A DNA stretch of 64,000 bases, from the NCBI GenBank assembly GCA_963556195.1, contig OY744522.1, positions 42,366,763 to 42,430,762 of the forward strand, given 5' to 3'. The notes beneath the pieces are model-generated. The model saw only the letters and a program-made list of their open reading frames with translations, made no database searches and was not told the DNA's origin. The position numbers were made by a program, and so were the translations under genes. Source of the DNA: Sepiola atlantica. Taxonomy: Eukaryota; Mollusca; Cephalopoda; Sepiida; Sepiolidae. Positions within the stretch are counted from its first letter, which is position 1. Each line of letters begins with the position of its first letter. Positions 51,156-62,699 of this stretch are shown piece by piece.

Positions 51156-52100
51156 TCCGTTAAGATTAGAAGTACAATAGCAAACAAGTATTTTCACATA
51201 ATATAATTTGCTTTAGGATAAGGATACATAAACATATTTGAAAAAGTATAAATAAATAAAAAAATAAACTCAAACAACACCTAAAATAGGATATGAAGTA
51301 CTATAAGCACGCGCGTGTTTAAATAATATCACCTATTTATTCGACACATTCACAAAAAGGGTGAATCACCCCTATACAAAACGGAACAAAAATAGGCAGT
51401 AAGAGTCAGCCGAATCTTTGCTTGTGAAAATCCCCATCATTGCCTAATCGAAACATTAACCTGTGAGATAGAATAACAAAGAATCTGATTAGTTAGCTAA
51501 CTAAATTTTACACCACGTGTATATGTAAAAAATCTGGTAACACAAATCCCATGTATTTTAGCTGACGATTCTATATGGCGATGTAACGTGGAAGCCTCTG
51601 TATAGCTTAATTGTCATGATATATATTTCATAACTTACTATATATATATATATAACAACTTAGAAACCTACAAAATTAAATATACAATTTCCAAAAATTC
51701 TACATAAACACAGTTTTAATATACGTACGTTTCTGAGGGAAATTTCTATTAAGGTACAAATAAGATGGTAAATAATTCACATTTCACTAATAATCGCATA
51801 TCCGTATCAGAGAGCATGAATTCATATTGGACCAAATATGCTTTAAAGACAGAGTCCACAACAATATTAAAATAACAAACTTAATCAATATTTTTCATTA
51901 TTTTTTGTATCGTTAGTTTTAAAAAGAAATGCACTTTTTATGTTTCATATTTTCGTATAAAAGTGTATAAGATTTTAAACTTTGAAAAGCCTGGCTTAAG
52001 GAAAGAAAAAACATGTTTTTATCGAGTACACCTTGTATTGAATAATCGAAAATGAAATAGATTTGTCATCCGCACATCTTTATCTCTCTTCCTTCATTTA

Positions 52101-52103
<3 letters not shown>
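50042..52103. repeat. Microsatellite-rich stretch with SINE-like fragments and family B copy 3
   Basis: (AT)n at 50,387-50,440, 50,781-50,892 and 51,086-51,150. A short tRNA-B-box-like GCGTTCGATTCCGGCG with CAGTGTGAATAATTACTGTC lies near 50,256-50,300. Family B copy 3 is at 51,981-52,103 (TTTGAAAAGCCTGGCTTAAG, then ATGTTTTTATCGAGTACACC) and enters (AT)n at 52,104-52,145. No gene is supported. Confidence 0.6.
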
Positions 52104-52147
<44 letters not shown>

Positions 52148-52479
52148 CTAAAAAGATGTACTAAACGGACTTTGAATATTGTCACAACTAATAAACTAGT
52201 TTAATTCATTGCACTATACCAGAACGTACAGTTTGTCTTTTAAAACTATTAGCAGTCTGAATAAAAGATAATTGCAACAGAGCGTTAATCTCACCAGTTA
52301 TACATCCACACATCTCTCAGCATGGTAAGTTCATAGAAAATGAATGGCACAAACGTAGGAACATAACAAAACGAAGCCTTAGCACTTTCCTAAAGAACAG
52401 AAGAGATAGTGATTAATAGAAAGTTTAAGATAACTATGGCAAAACCAAAAATAGTAGCTAAACCTTTGATAGAAGGTTA

Positions 52480-52960
52480 ATAGTTAAATAAGAAGGTAGG
52501 CTCCCTCTACCGCGCTAGAAAACTACTGACACCGGCCAGTATCCTACAAAGCCAGCATTCGCCCATGCATGGATTATTATTGTGACATCTATGCTGATAC
52601 ATCAATCATTAGTATCTCCATTTTTTACAGTGTCCAAATAAGAGTCTCTAATCTAATAGGTTCTGAACTGTCAACCGCAATGTTGCATCCTTGTGCTTGT
52701 TTTATAAGTACTTTAGTGGAATGTGCTCTGACAGATTCGTAGAATTAGTATCCCCTCAACTAACCTTACAAGCAGCAAAATACAACCCCTTTATTGTATA
52801 GGCCTCTAGCTACCTGAAAGCCTTCTACTCTAATAGTTTCTTCCATGGGACTGGTAGATTTTGGAATTCTCACCCGCTCTCCCTTATTTAGGGTGAATAA
52901 GAGCAACACATTCAAATAGGGACTACATCGATCGATAAAAATAGTTACACTTATAAATAT
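52480..52960 (+). pseudogene. LINE C-terminal fragment (CR1/jockey-type)
   Basis: The plus strand reads KASIRPCMDYYCDIYADTS (about 52,550-52,605), then after frameshifts YFSGMCSDRFVELVSPQLTL (about 52,710-52,770) and FYSNSFFHGTGRFWNSHPLS (about 52,820-52,880). These match the LINE thumb/tail pattern (RPCMEYCxHxWAG; CSxEL..LVP; NSFFPRTARLWNSLPLS). Stops and frame changes are present and the RT core is absent. Confidence 0.78.
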
Positions 52961-53477
52961 ATTCAATAAATGGTAATGGAAATGCTTATAAAATAATATC
53001 AGATAAAACTTAGGGGTATTCAATGTAGATTACTAATTGTTATATAGAAAAATGATTATCAGTTAGATTCCTGGAGAGGCTAAATTAATATTAAAATAAC
53101 ATTTCATGTTAAGGTTCTGTTTAAGCATTAGTATAGTAATTGGTTAATCATTTAAGTGGAGTTATAGATACAATATTCATGGGTGTTAGTTCTATTGAAT
53201 AACATGAAACTAAAAAAATATAAGTTCAACATTTGGTGACATTATACTGATATGCTGATTATATGCAAGTTACGGTAGAGATTATTATTGATTACACAAG
53301 AACACGGCACGGTTCAAACAGTTTACGTGCCGGGGATCGACAAACAGAGGATGGTATCAATACTTAAAAAGGTGGTGATGTCTAAGGTGATATATTTACT
53401 ATTAGTGCATTACTAATCACAACATAGTAAGGGAAAGCTTATATAAAATTATAAAACGGTCACAGTTCAACCATTTC

Positions 53478-55545
53478 TTCATGCATACAGTTATTCACTT
53501 TTATTCATGCATACAGTTATTCACTTTTATTCATGCATACAGTAATTCACTTTTATTCATGCATACAGTAATTAACTTTTATTCATGCATACAGTTATTC
53601 ACTTTTATTCATGCATACAGTTATTCACTTTTATTCATGCATACAGTTATTCACTTTTGTTCATGCATACAGTTATTCACTTTTATTCATGCATACAGTT
53701 ATTCACTTTTGTTCATGCATACAGTTATTCACTTTTATTCATGCATACAGTTATTCACTTTTATTCATTCATGCATACAGTAATTCTCTTTTATTCATGC
53801 ATACAGTTATTCACTTTTATTCATGCATACAGTAATTCACTTTTATTCATGCATACAGTAATTCACTTTTATTCATGCATACAGTTATTCACTTTTATTC
53901 ATGCATACAGTTATTCACTTTTATTCATGCATACAGTTATTCACTTTTGTTCATGCATACAGTTATTCACTGTTATTCATGCATACAGTTATTCACTTTT
54001 GTTCATGCATACAGTTATTCACTTTTATTCATGCATACAGTTATTCACTTTTATTCATTCATGCATACAGTAATTCTCTTTTATTCATGCATACAGTTAT
54101 TCACTTTTATTCATGCATACAGTAATTCACTTTTATTCATGCATACAGTAATTCACTTTTATTCATGCATACAGTTATTCAGTTTTATTCATGCATACAG
54201 TTATTCACTTTTATTCATGCATAAAGTTATTCACTTTTATTTATGCATACAGTTATTCACTTTTATTCATGCATACAGTTATTCACTTTTATTCATGCAT
54301 ACAGTTATTCACTTTTATTCATGCATACAGTTATTCACTTTTATTCATGCATACAGTTATTCAATTTTATTAATGCATACAGTTATTCACTTTTATTCCT
54401 GCATACAGTTATTCACTTTTATTCATGCATACAGTAATTCTCTTTTATTCATGCATACAATTATTCACTTTTATTCATGCATACAGTTATTCACTTTTAT
54501 TTATGCATACAGTTATTCACTTTTATTCATGCATACAGTTATTCACTTTTATTCATGCATACAGTTATTCACTTTTATTCATGCATACAGTTATTCACTT
54601 TTATTCATGCATACAGTTATTCACTTTTATTCATGCATACAGTTATTCACTTTTATTCATGCATACAGGTATTCACTTTTATTCATGCATACAGTAATTC
54701 ACTTTTATTCATGCATACAGTAATTCACTTTTATTCATGCATACAGTTATTCACTTTTATTCATGCATACAGTTATTCACTTTTATTCATGCATAAAGTT
54801 ATTCACTTTTATTTATGCATACAGTTATTCACTTTTATTCATGCATACAGTTATTCACTTTTATTCATGCATACAGTTATTCACTTTTATTCATGCATAC
54901 AGTTATTCACTTTTATTCATGCATACAGTAATTCTCTTTTATTCATGCATACAGTTATTCACTTTTATTCATGCATACAGTTATTCACTTTTATTCATGC
55001 ATACAGTTATTCAGTTTTATTCATGCATACAGTTATTCAGTTTTATTCATGCATACAGTTATTCACTTTTATTCATGCATATAGTTATTCACTTTTATTC
55101 ATGCATACAGTTATTCACTTTTATTTATGCATACAGTTATTATTCACTTTTATTCATGCATACAGTTATTCACTTTTATTCATGCATACAGTTATTCACT
55201 TTTATTCATGCATACAGTTATTCACTTTTATTCATGCATACAGTTATTCACTTTTATTCATGCATACAGTTATTCACTTTTATTCATGCATACAGTAATT
55301 CACTTTTATTCATGCATACATTTATTCACTTTTATTCATGCATACAGTTATTCACTTTTATTCATGCATACAGTTATTCACTTTTGTTCATGCATACAGT
55401 TATTCACTTTTATTCATGCATACAGTTATTCACTTTTATTCATGCATACAGGTATTCACTTTTATTTATGCATACAATTATTCACTTTTATTCATGCATA
55501 CAGTTATTCAGTTTTATTCATGCATACAGTTATTCACTTTTATTC
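53478..55545 (+). repeat. 26-bp minisatellite, ~80 copies, with higher-order structure
   Basis: Unit CATGCATACAGTTATTCACT followed by TTTATT (26 bp). Variants are GTAATTC, TTTTGTTC, TCTCTTTT and ATAAAG. A 290-bp block (11 units plus 4 bp, marked by TTCATTCATGCATACAGTAA at 53,763 and 54,053) and a 572-bp block (22 units, marked by GCATAAAG at 54,219 and 54,791) are duplicated. Because 26 is not a multiple of 3 and the unit lacks stops in every plus frame, all three plus frames stay open and give the same 26-residue periodic peptide. Confidence 0.98.
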
Positions 55546-56285
55546 TTACAAATGATTTAGCTTTTTCAGAGTATCTTAACAGAATGTAATATGTGCATTT
55601 GATGTTAATAAATTGTTTTTCCTTTTTAAATATGAGGGTCGCGCATGCTCGCTGGTTGTGTTATATACTGAAATAGTTCATATTTTTATAAACATCTTAA
55701 GAACTTTAAATAATAATGAGACAGACCCCTTTTCAAAGCATGTAAAAAAGGAAACAAAGTCTGTTAACACCAAATGTCTATATTACATCCAGACATACTA
55801 TTATCTACACCACCGAGGTATGTCTAGCGAAATAATTAGTAAGAAAATGAGTGATGAGAATAAAAATAAGAAAAAAAAAACATTTAAAAAAGTACAATGT
55901 TTTATTAAATCATCAAATAGTTCAAACAGAAAATTTATAAATGAACTTTTTATTAATATTAATACTTTTTTCCATTTGTATTCTGATCACTCATTTCCTT
56001 ATATTGCTGCTCTATCTTGTATATTGGGCATTGACTTTTCAACATTGAATATAATTTAAAAGTTGGCATTTTTTATGCATGTTTTATTAAACAACAGGGG
56101 CAATTCCTGTTTGTTTCTTTTTTCATCCATCTTTCCATATTGACGGATCAATTATCTAATTTCTGTTCGAGTGTGAACAGGAACTCGCCAAAACTGCTAA
56201 CGGTTTCGACTCCCATAAGTCTTCATCAGGCACGTGAGGAGTTACGCAAATTAAAACTGGTGAATTTATTAAGAAACTAGATGAA

Positions 56286-56289
<4 letters not shown>
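55546..56289. other. Unassigned; a 148-codon AT-rich open frame and a PLE-like motif
   Basis: The plus strand is open from 55,613 to 56,059, encoding a Lys/Asn/Ile/Phe-rich peptide without recognisable domain; in DNA this AT-rich it may be chance. At 56,199-56,233 the minus strand reads CTGATGAAGACTTATGGGAG followed by TCGAAAC, resembling a PLE terminal motif; stems I and III for a working hammerhead are not evident. Confidence 0.4.
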
Positions 56290-56322
<33 letters not shown>

Positions 56323-56457
56323 CTCTCCAAATATGATCTGAAGTTAAGATCGGATTCTAACTCTCCCTGATTAGATCTCAGTTTATAATAACTGTTGATC
56401 GATAACATCGACATGCCAGTATCGCAGATTTTGTACATGTCTGTGAAAATAAAAATA

Positions 56458-56506
<49 letters not shown>
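56290..56506. repeat. Two (AT)n tracts flanking a short unique segment
   Basis: AT tracts at 56,291-56,320 and 56,460-56,506. Confidence 0.95.
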
Positions 56507-56510
<4 letters not shown>

Positions 56511-56901
56511 GATTGTTGATGAACGTGAACTATATATGTATGTGTTTATTAAAATATTTTTCTATTAACAATATTAATAAAGCTCCGTTAAAGTTGAGGA
56601 CTTTAAAAGAAATCTAATAAAATAAGCAAATTTAGCAACGTTGCAATTTCTCTTTCTTGTGTAAATAGAACACTGTCTGTTTCTTACTATGTTTATAAAT
56701 AAAAATATTGGGCATATTTCCCCACGCATTAGAGATGTTGCTGTCACGACGGCTTAACGGTAAGAATGTTGTTTTCAAGTGTTTCGGGTTCGAAGTTGGA
56801 ATCGTTCGTTTCGAGGGACAATTCCATCATCAAGACTGATGACTGTTGTTGAGCATTCAAGATATATGTATGTGTATATGAAACTATTTATTTATAAAAA
56901 A

Positions 56902-56904
<3 letters not shown>
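56507..56904 (+). repeat. Third copy of the tRNA-headed SINE-like repeat
   Basis: AACACTGTCTGTTTCTTACT (56,669) and GTCACGACGGCTTAACGGTA (56,740) match the copies at 11-543; the B-box-like GGGTTCGAAGT is at about 56,808. It ends at (AT)n (56,905-56,977). Confidence 0.6.
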
Positions 56905-56985
<81 letters not shown>

Positions 56986-57285
56986 CTGATTTTATTGATG
57001 TTCCTAGATGTTAATCCAATGAAACTCCGGTGTTTATACAATTCTGCCCAATAAAAAGTATAGCTGTATCATAGTATAAAGTATTTGATTTATACAAACA
57101 TTATAAGCTACATATGTGCATACATGTTTCAGCTATAATTTATTTCGAAATACAGCTACTAAAAATTGAAAGCCTCCAATTTACGTTTTTTATTGGCCTA
57201 AAGAAGTTGTACATCGAAAGAAATGGCAGTCGAAACATGTATGCACATCTGTAGCCAATAATTTGTCTATAATAAAAAGAATGTA

Positions 57286-57371
57286 TACTATATATATATA
57301 AATATGTATATACTATATATATGCATATATATACTATATACCATATACTATATATATATATATATAAATAA

Positions 57372-57459
<88 letters not shown>
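57286..57459. repeat. (TATAC)/(AT)n satellite
   Basis: TATACTATATATA units followed by about 80 bp of pure AT. It lies about 85 bp outside the left arm of the palindrome. Confidence 0.95.
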
Positions 57460-57461
<2 letters not shown>

Positions 57462-57569
57462 TCTTTGTAGAATGGTAGGAAAAATCCCAGCAGAGTGCTC
57501 GATTAATTAAGAATCAAAGTTAAAAATTAAGAGCATAATATTTATTTATTCTGGTACAGAAAAATTAGT

Positions 57570-57638
57570 ACAACATTCGTACCGTCGGTTTCAAGCACGG
57601 AAGGTCTTACCCATCCGGCTCTCTTCAGCTTCTGTTGT
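57570..57638 (-). ncRNA. Type I hammerhead ribozyme, left arm copy
   Basis: Exact reverse complement of the right-arm ribozyme at 59,112-59,180: core CTGAAGA, long stem II, GAAA, stem III ACC-GAC-GGT and scissile A. The predicted cleavage lies between 57,580 and 57,579 on the minus strand. It reads outward, away from the palindrome centre. Confidence 0.75.
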
Positions 57639-58160
57639 CATCTGTTTTGGAAATGTGAGGTCACATGACACTCTTGTTGGGACGCGTTATTTGCTCAGTG
57701 TGTTGTGTGTGTTTGTTTAAATTTGAATTTAGTGTCATAAGACCGTTGAGATTTAAAACACGGGAGAAGAAAGAGAATTCAAGATTAAAGGGAATAAAAA
57801 GGGAATAAAAAAGGGGGGTAAAAAATAAAAAAATATATGAAAAAATATGAAAAAATATATATATATATATAAATAAATATAAAAAAACATATATATATAT
57901 AAAAACATTTTAATACTAAGAATAAAGGAATAAAAAAAGAAAAAGAGAAAAAGAGTATAAAAAGGTATAAAAAGAAGAAAAAAAAGGGGGTTAAAAAAAA
58001 TATATATATATAGAGAATAAAATGTAGAGAATAAAAAAGAGCGAGAGAGAAAGAAAGAATAAAAATAGAAAGAATAAAAAAATAAATAAAAATAAAAATA
58101 AAAATAAATTAAAAATAAATTTAAAGATTAAAATAATAATAATAATAAAAAATAAAATAA

Positions 58161-58587
58161 AAAAATAAAAAAATATTTAATTTAATTATCAATCACTAGA
58201 TTACTCTACAAATCCATTTAAACAAACTATATCCACATAAATTCCAAGAGCAAAAACTTCGACTTTCACCAAAATGCAAAAATATTTAATTTTTTATCTT
58301 TTATCAACCACTAGATTAATCTACAAACCCATTTTAACAAACTCAAATATTTCATATTTCCATCTTAGTTACCTCCCTTAGATCCGAATTTCTTCATTAA
58401 AAATCACTCCAATCTGGAGAAAAGATTCTTACACATCAACGGTTTTTTAGAACGCATACCTTCAAAAATATAACGGCTAATGATACAAATTCATAATTTG
58501 GCTCACGGGAATTTCAGAGAAACCCTTTCTTTATTTTTATTATTTTTGTTTTTAATCTTTAATTTTTAATTTTTAATTTTTAATTTT
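58161..58587. repeat. Spacer of the palindrome with an internal 115-bp direct duplication
   Basis: AATATTTAATTTAATTATCA (58,172) and AATATTTAATTTTTTATCTT (58,286) begin two units sharing CACTAGATTA(C/A)TCTACAAA and AACAAACT. The remainder is single copy within the window, with no coding frame. Confidence 0.7.
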
Positions 58588-59111
58588 TAATTTTATTTTT
58601 TATTATTATTATTATTTTAATCTTTAAATTTATTTTTAATTTATTTTTATTTTTATTTTTATTTATTTTTTTATTCTTTCTATTTTTATTCTTTCTTTCT
58701 CTCTCGCTCTTTTTTATTCTCTACATTTTATTCTCTCTCTATATATATATTTTTTAACCCCCTTTTTTTTCTTCTTTTTATACCTTTTTATACTCTTTTT
58801 CTCTTTTTCTTTTTTTATTCCTTTATTCTTAGTATTAAAATGTTTTTATATATATATATGTTTTTTTATATTTATTTATATATATATATATATTTTTTCA
58901 TATTTTTTCATATATATTTTTTTATTTTTTACCCCCCTTTTTTATTCCCTTTTTATTCCCTTTAATCTTGAATTCTCTTTCTTCTCCCGTGTTTTAAATC
59001 TCAACGGTCTTATGACACTAAATTCAAATTTAAACAAACACACACAACACACTGAGCAAATAACGCGTCCCAACAAGAGTGTCATGTGACCTCACATTTC
59101 CAAAACAGATG

Positions 59112-59180
59112 ACAACAGAAGCTGAAGAGAGCCGGATGGGTAAGACCTTCCGTGCTTGAAACCGACGGTACGAATGTTGT
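59112..59180 (+). ncRNA. Type I hammerhead ribozyme, right arm copy
   Basis: Self-cleaving RNA motif. Stem I pairs ACAACA (59,112-59,117) with TGTTGT (59,175-59,180), has a 3x3 internal loop (GAA/GAA region) and a closing G-C pair. The core CTGAAGA (59,122-59,128) fits CUGANGA. Stem II (59,129-59,157) is GAGC/GCTT, CGGA/TCCG and GG/CC with a GTAAGA loop. GAAA is at 59,158-59,161. Stem III is ACC-GAC-GGT (59,161-59,169). The scissile residue is A59,170 (GTA, an allowed NUH). All catalytic-core positions I can assign are present. Type I hammerheads are known from Penelope-like elements and animal retrozymes. Confidence 0.78.
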
Positions 59181-59200
59181 ACTAATTTTTCTGTACCAGA

Positions 59201-59204
<4 letters not shown>

Positions 59205-59240
<36 letters not shown>
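59205..59240. repeat. (AT)n tract at the right edge of the palindrome
   Basis: Pure AT directly continuing from the AATAAATA at the arm end. Confidence 0.95.
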
Positions 59241-59243
<3 letters not shown>

Positions 59244-62200
59244 ACCTAGCGTATTTTGAGACACTTTTATACATATATAAATGTGCCTATTTCAAACAAT
59301 AATATTTTAAATTTCGTTTTTTATTAATATTTAGAATTAGAATAAATATATTTTGTAATTTTATTTAGCTTCATTAATGTTTCGGAATATCTTCGATGAT
59401 AATTGCTAATTTGTATTTTTTGAATTATTTGAACTACTTTTCTCATCTTCGATTTTATTCTCATAACGTTTCGGCCAATGTAACCTCCGATTTTATTCGG
59501 GTGCGTTTTATCGAACTAGGGGATCTGTACGGAATTTAAATCTGAACTCTTTATATTACCAACGGAGTAATTCGCTTTCGTTCCGTTCGCTATGACCGGG
59601 TAAAAGTCTTAAGTAATTCGTAATTGTATTTTTAGTACAGCTCGTTCTGAGGATTGAACCTTAAACTTCCATGTGTACACGTGGCGCAATGAATAAAGTG
59701 CTAAATAATAAGCAATTCTAGGTGACAGCTATCTTGTAGAATAATATATTTCAGAATGAATGACATAATCATGTTAAAAGTGTCCTAATGTAAATGATTT
59801 CTTGGAATAATATCGATGACTTAAAATATAATGGTAAAAAAATATATTTACAATAACATTTCATTGAATATTATTTTCGATTCCAGGGGTGACATTTTGT
59901 ATTAGCTACAACGTTAGATGGGAGGAGGAATAAAAAATAAATGACCTCAATACTGTGTAAACGGCCGTCTGTCTGGTCAGTCGCCATGGCAACAAAAGTT
60001 TTATTTGAATGACGTAAACATAGTTTTGGTATTTAGTTACCTCCCACTGCGGTAAGATGTGACATAAGGTCGGAAAGTGGGATTTGAAAAGTCGGCGCCT
60101 TATAGTTTTATTTAACAGCAGCTACGTTTAAAACTGTGTTTTTATTTTTGTCGTAACTTACATATATCCAAAGCTAATTTATAAAAAAATCGCTATTTAA
60201 ATTAAAATCAAATCGTAAAGAATGGACTTAAAAAATGAATATCTAGTGTATTTATTATATATTCAAACTCGATTAAGGCCACTTGTACATACTGTATAAT
60301 ATATCAATGTTCATCTAACGGGTACAGACAGTCTAGTATAATACAAACAGTCTTATAATCATGATATTTTGCTTGATTGCTTGTTTGTTTGCACATTAAA
60401 TGATTTAGATAGTGAGAAAAAAAGGGAAAGAACCGATAGGTGATTTGAAAATGGAATAGATATAGGGTCAATTTAACGGAGGTTAGAAATGGTGCATATA
60501 ATAAGCGAATGAAACGAGAGTGTAGGCATGGCGTAAATAATTGAATGACGTAAATAAAAAAGAAAACATGTTTTATAGATTTTTAAGGGGATGTATCGTC
60601 GCAATTTCATTGGTCGGAGACTATTGATTCGGTTACTGTTGCTTCAAACATTGGCCCTTTTGAGAATGTCTAACCATTTTTTTTCCTCTATTTATTTCCA
60701 TATTTATCTCAGATGCAATGTACCAACGGTGAAAACGCAAAGAGTAACGGTTATGCTAATTTAATTTATTAAACTTGAACGTTTTGGAATTTTGATTTTG
60801 TAATTGGACGGAAATTTATGTAATCCATTTTAATTTGAAATTCAGCTATTTTAAATTTAGCTATTCCTCCCTTTTATTTTATGTTGATCCTTTAAAATAA
60901 GAAATTAACCTTTTTTATAGAAATAGCTCCAGACAAAGCATGAAGCCACTTGATGTAATGAGCTTACAAGAACAAATATGATCATCGCAAAGATAGTAGA
61001 TGCTTATTGAACTTAGTCTTGAAAAGACTAAGATTATCGGTAGGAAGAAACAGTCAGAGAATTATAGAAGCCATTGAACATTCGCTTGTTTAATTTAATA
61101 TAGATCTTTTTTATTTAGCAATTAATGTTTTTTCAAAGTAAAACTCAGTTATTTTAATGTAAACTTAAACGTTTTTAAATCGATGCCCAGACTTTTTAAA
61201 AATCTAAAGTTCAGCTTTTTTAATGTAAAGTGGATTCTGTTTAAGGTAACGTTCACCTGTTATAATTAACTTTCAGCGTTTTTAAATGGAGGTTCAGCTT
61301 TTTAATTATAATTTGATTTGTTTTAATACGAAATACAATCATTTTAATTTGAAGTTAAGCTTTTTTTCATTTCAAGTTTCGGTATTCATTTGATAGTTAA
61401 CAGGTTTAGTATATACACAAATTAATTTCGCAAAAATGTAAACAGTTAAATAAGTAGTCGAGAATATATTAGAAACAAATGTCTCTTTTCTCGAAGAGTT
61501 TCGTTCATCAATGACTGAAAAAAAATTGACCACACTCGCAGCTGTGGGTTAATAGCCTCGTTGCTTGTCCCGAAACGAAACCAGAGAGCTCTCACTTTTC
61601 TTATCTATTCCTTCCATTCTGTTACTGGTTATCTTGTGGCGTGTCATCAAAAATTAAAATCACATAGCCTCCCTGTTTGATAGGGCATTGCCACGAACCT
61701 GCCATGTAAGTGATGTCTCTTCCTGTCTTTCTCTCCAGTCTTCCTACCGTCGGTCTGCCCCTCGCTCTCTATTGTAACCTGCACTCTACCACTTCGCCCG
61801 ATCCTTATCCCGAATATCTATCAACTCGTGATACAGACAATACAGACGCATGTAAAGATGGACTGTCTGATAAAACGTCTGATTTTTTTAATGAAAAATA
61901 AACCATGACACGTTACAAATAAACAATAAGATAACGGTTTAATACAAATATTAACCATTGACAGATGCATCTGACTAGATTTGGTGTATGTCTGCAACCA
62001 AAACTACGTCATGTTTTCTAATATTTCTTTGTTTATCCAACGAGCATCACGGCGTTGAGAAAGAGGCATTTTTTTCTCTTGGGTGTCCGGTGAATGAGGT
62101 CTGCTTATTCGAAACCTAAAACTCACAAAGAAGTCAATGAATCACTGATGACCATATTAGGAACAAATACACGGCGAATTTCACGACTGAACCCCTATTT

Positions 62201-62260
62201 ATCTACTTCCCACAGAGAAGAATGTGACACAAGGTCGGAAAGTGGGAGTTAGAAGTCAGC
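59241..62260. other. Unassigned; dispersed short repeats
   Basis: 60,038-60,100 and 62,208-62,270 share (C/T)TCCCAC, then AATGTGACA(T/C)AAGGTCGG and AAAGTGGGA. 60,780-61,390 contains a worn tandem pattern around GTTCAGCTTTTTAAT with period roughly 25-30 bp. A 63-codon frame at 61,710 lacks a recognisable domain. Confidence 0.45.
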
Positions 62261-62439
62261 ACTCTAGAGGAAGAGTACTTAGGGGACTTTTAAAAATTGC
62301 CTGAGCAGCCCCGTCGGCATTCCCCGGTAGGGGCGCCTCAGACAGTAAACAATAAACTTACTCCTCCCCAAAGAAAGGAGAAAAAGCCTGGGAGGGTGGA
62401 CCTCCTAGAACTGCACAGGACAGATCAATAGACCGGCGT

Positions 62440-62545
62440 AAATCAAGCCCCGAATGCCAAGACAATACCAGTCTATGGGGTGCAGTATCCATCGGAACCG
62501 ATACTACACTTTGATCGCGACCAAGAGACCACGAACCTGACACAT
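62440..62545 (-). pseudogene. U2 snRNA-like sequence (5' region)
   Basis: On the minus strand GATCAAAGTGTAGTATC (62,516-62,500) is identical to the conserved U2 segment that includes the branch-point-pairing GUAGUA. Upstream TTCGTGGTCTCTTGG resembles the U2 5' stem region (TTCTCGGCCTTTTGG). Downstream, after loss of the middle of the RNA, CATAGACTGGTATTG resembles the 3' stem-loop (CATCGACCTGGTATTG). The Sm region is not in its normal place, so this is a rearranged pseudogene or a SINE head. Confidence 0.5.
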
Positions 62546-62588
62546 TGCGAATGGTTATCTTATGATATAAATATCGCTTTATTGCCAT

Positions 62589-62694
62589 GCTATACGTCAT
62601 AATCACGATGCCAATCCTGTTCGCATTAAATCACCAAAGTTAAGTCTGGCCAGTACCAGATGGGTGACAATTGGGGAAACACTACGTGCTGTAT
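62589..62694 (+). pseudogene. 5S rRNA-like sequence
   Basis: GCTATACGTCATAATCAC matches the 5S start (GTCTACGRCCATACCAC). CCTGTTCGCATTAAATCACC corresponds to TTCTCGTCCGATCACC. AAAGTTAAG (A box) and GTACCAGATGGGTGAC (C box; normal GTACTTGGATGGGTGAC) follow, ending CACTACGTGCTGTATG (normal CACCGGGTGCTGTAGG). About 12 nt around the intermediate element are missing. Divergence and the deletion argue against a working gene. It may be a dispersed pseudogene or a 5S-derived SINE head. Confidence 0.72.
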
Positions 62695-62699
62695 GTCGT

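Larger units (their letters stand above)
57543..59207. mobile_element. Giant palindrome with a hammerhead ribozyme in each arm
   Basis: Left arm 57,543-58,160 and right arm 58,588-59,207 are near-perfect reverse complements (paired positions sum to 116,750 at the outer end and 116,748 near the inner end, so only about 2 bp of net indel over about 600 bp). The spacer (58,161-58,587) holds two diverged direct copies of a ~115-bp unit (TCACTAGATTACTCTACAAA and CCACTAGATTAATCTACAAA). Arms contain complex sequence at the outside and A/T-rich simple sequence inside. The right arm ends in (AT)n. No protein is encoded. Ribozymes near both outer ends suggest an inverted pair of terminal repeats from a PLE or a retrozyme-like element. 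Confidence 0.88.

Noticed and set aside
53481..55589. Open frames of up to 282 codons in three plus frames
   Set aside because: All are phases of the 26-bp minisatellite; described as a repeat with the frame property noted as a finding only.
55613..56059. 148-codon frame as a protein gene
   Set aside because: Composition is what AT-rich DNA gives by chance (Lys, Asn, Ile, Phe), and no domain, signal or homologue is recognisable.
56199..56233. CTGATGA...GAAAC as a hammerhead ribozyme on the minus strand
   Set aside because: Stem II needs an unpaired A after CTGATGA, and neither a convincing stem III ending in NUH nor stem I could be found; kept only as a PLE-like motif.
59600..59700. Possible tRNA gene on the minus strand (B-box-like GGTTCAATCC)
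   Set aside because: No matching A box, acceptor stem or cloverleaf could be built.
61710..61901. 63-codon plus-strand frame with Met-Met start
   Set aside because: No domain, no supporting splice or promoter signal, and it lies in a repeat-bearing region.
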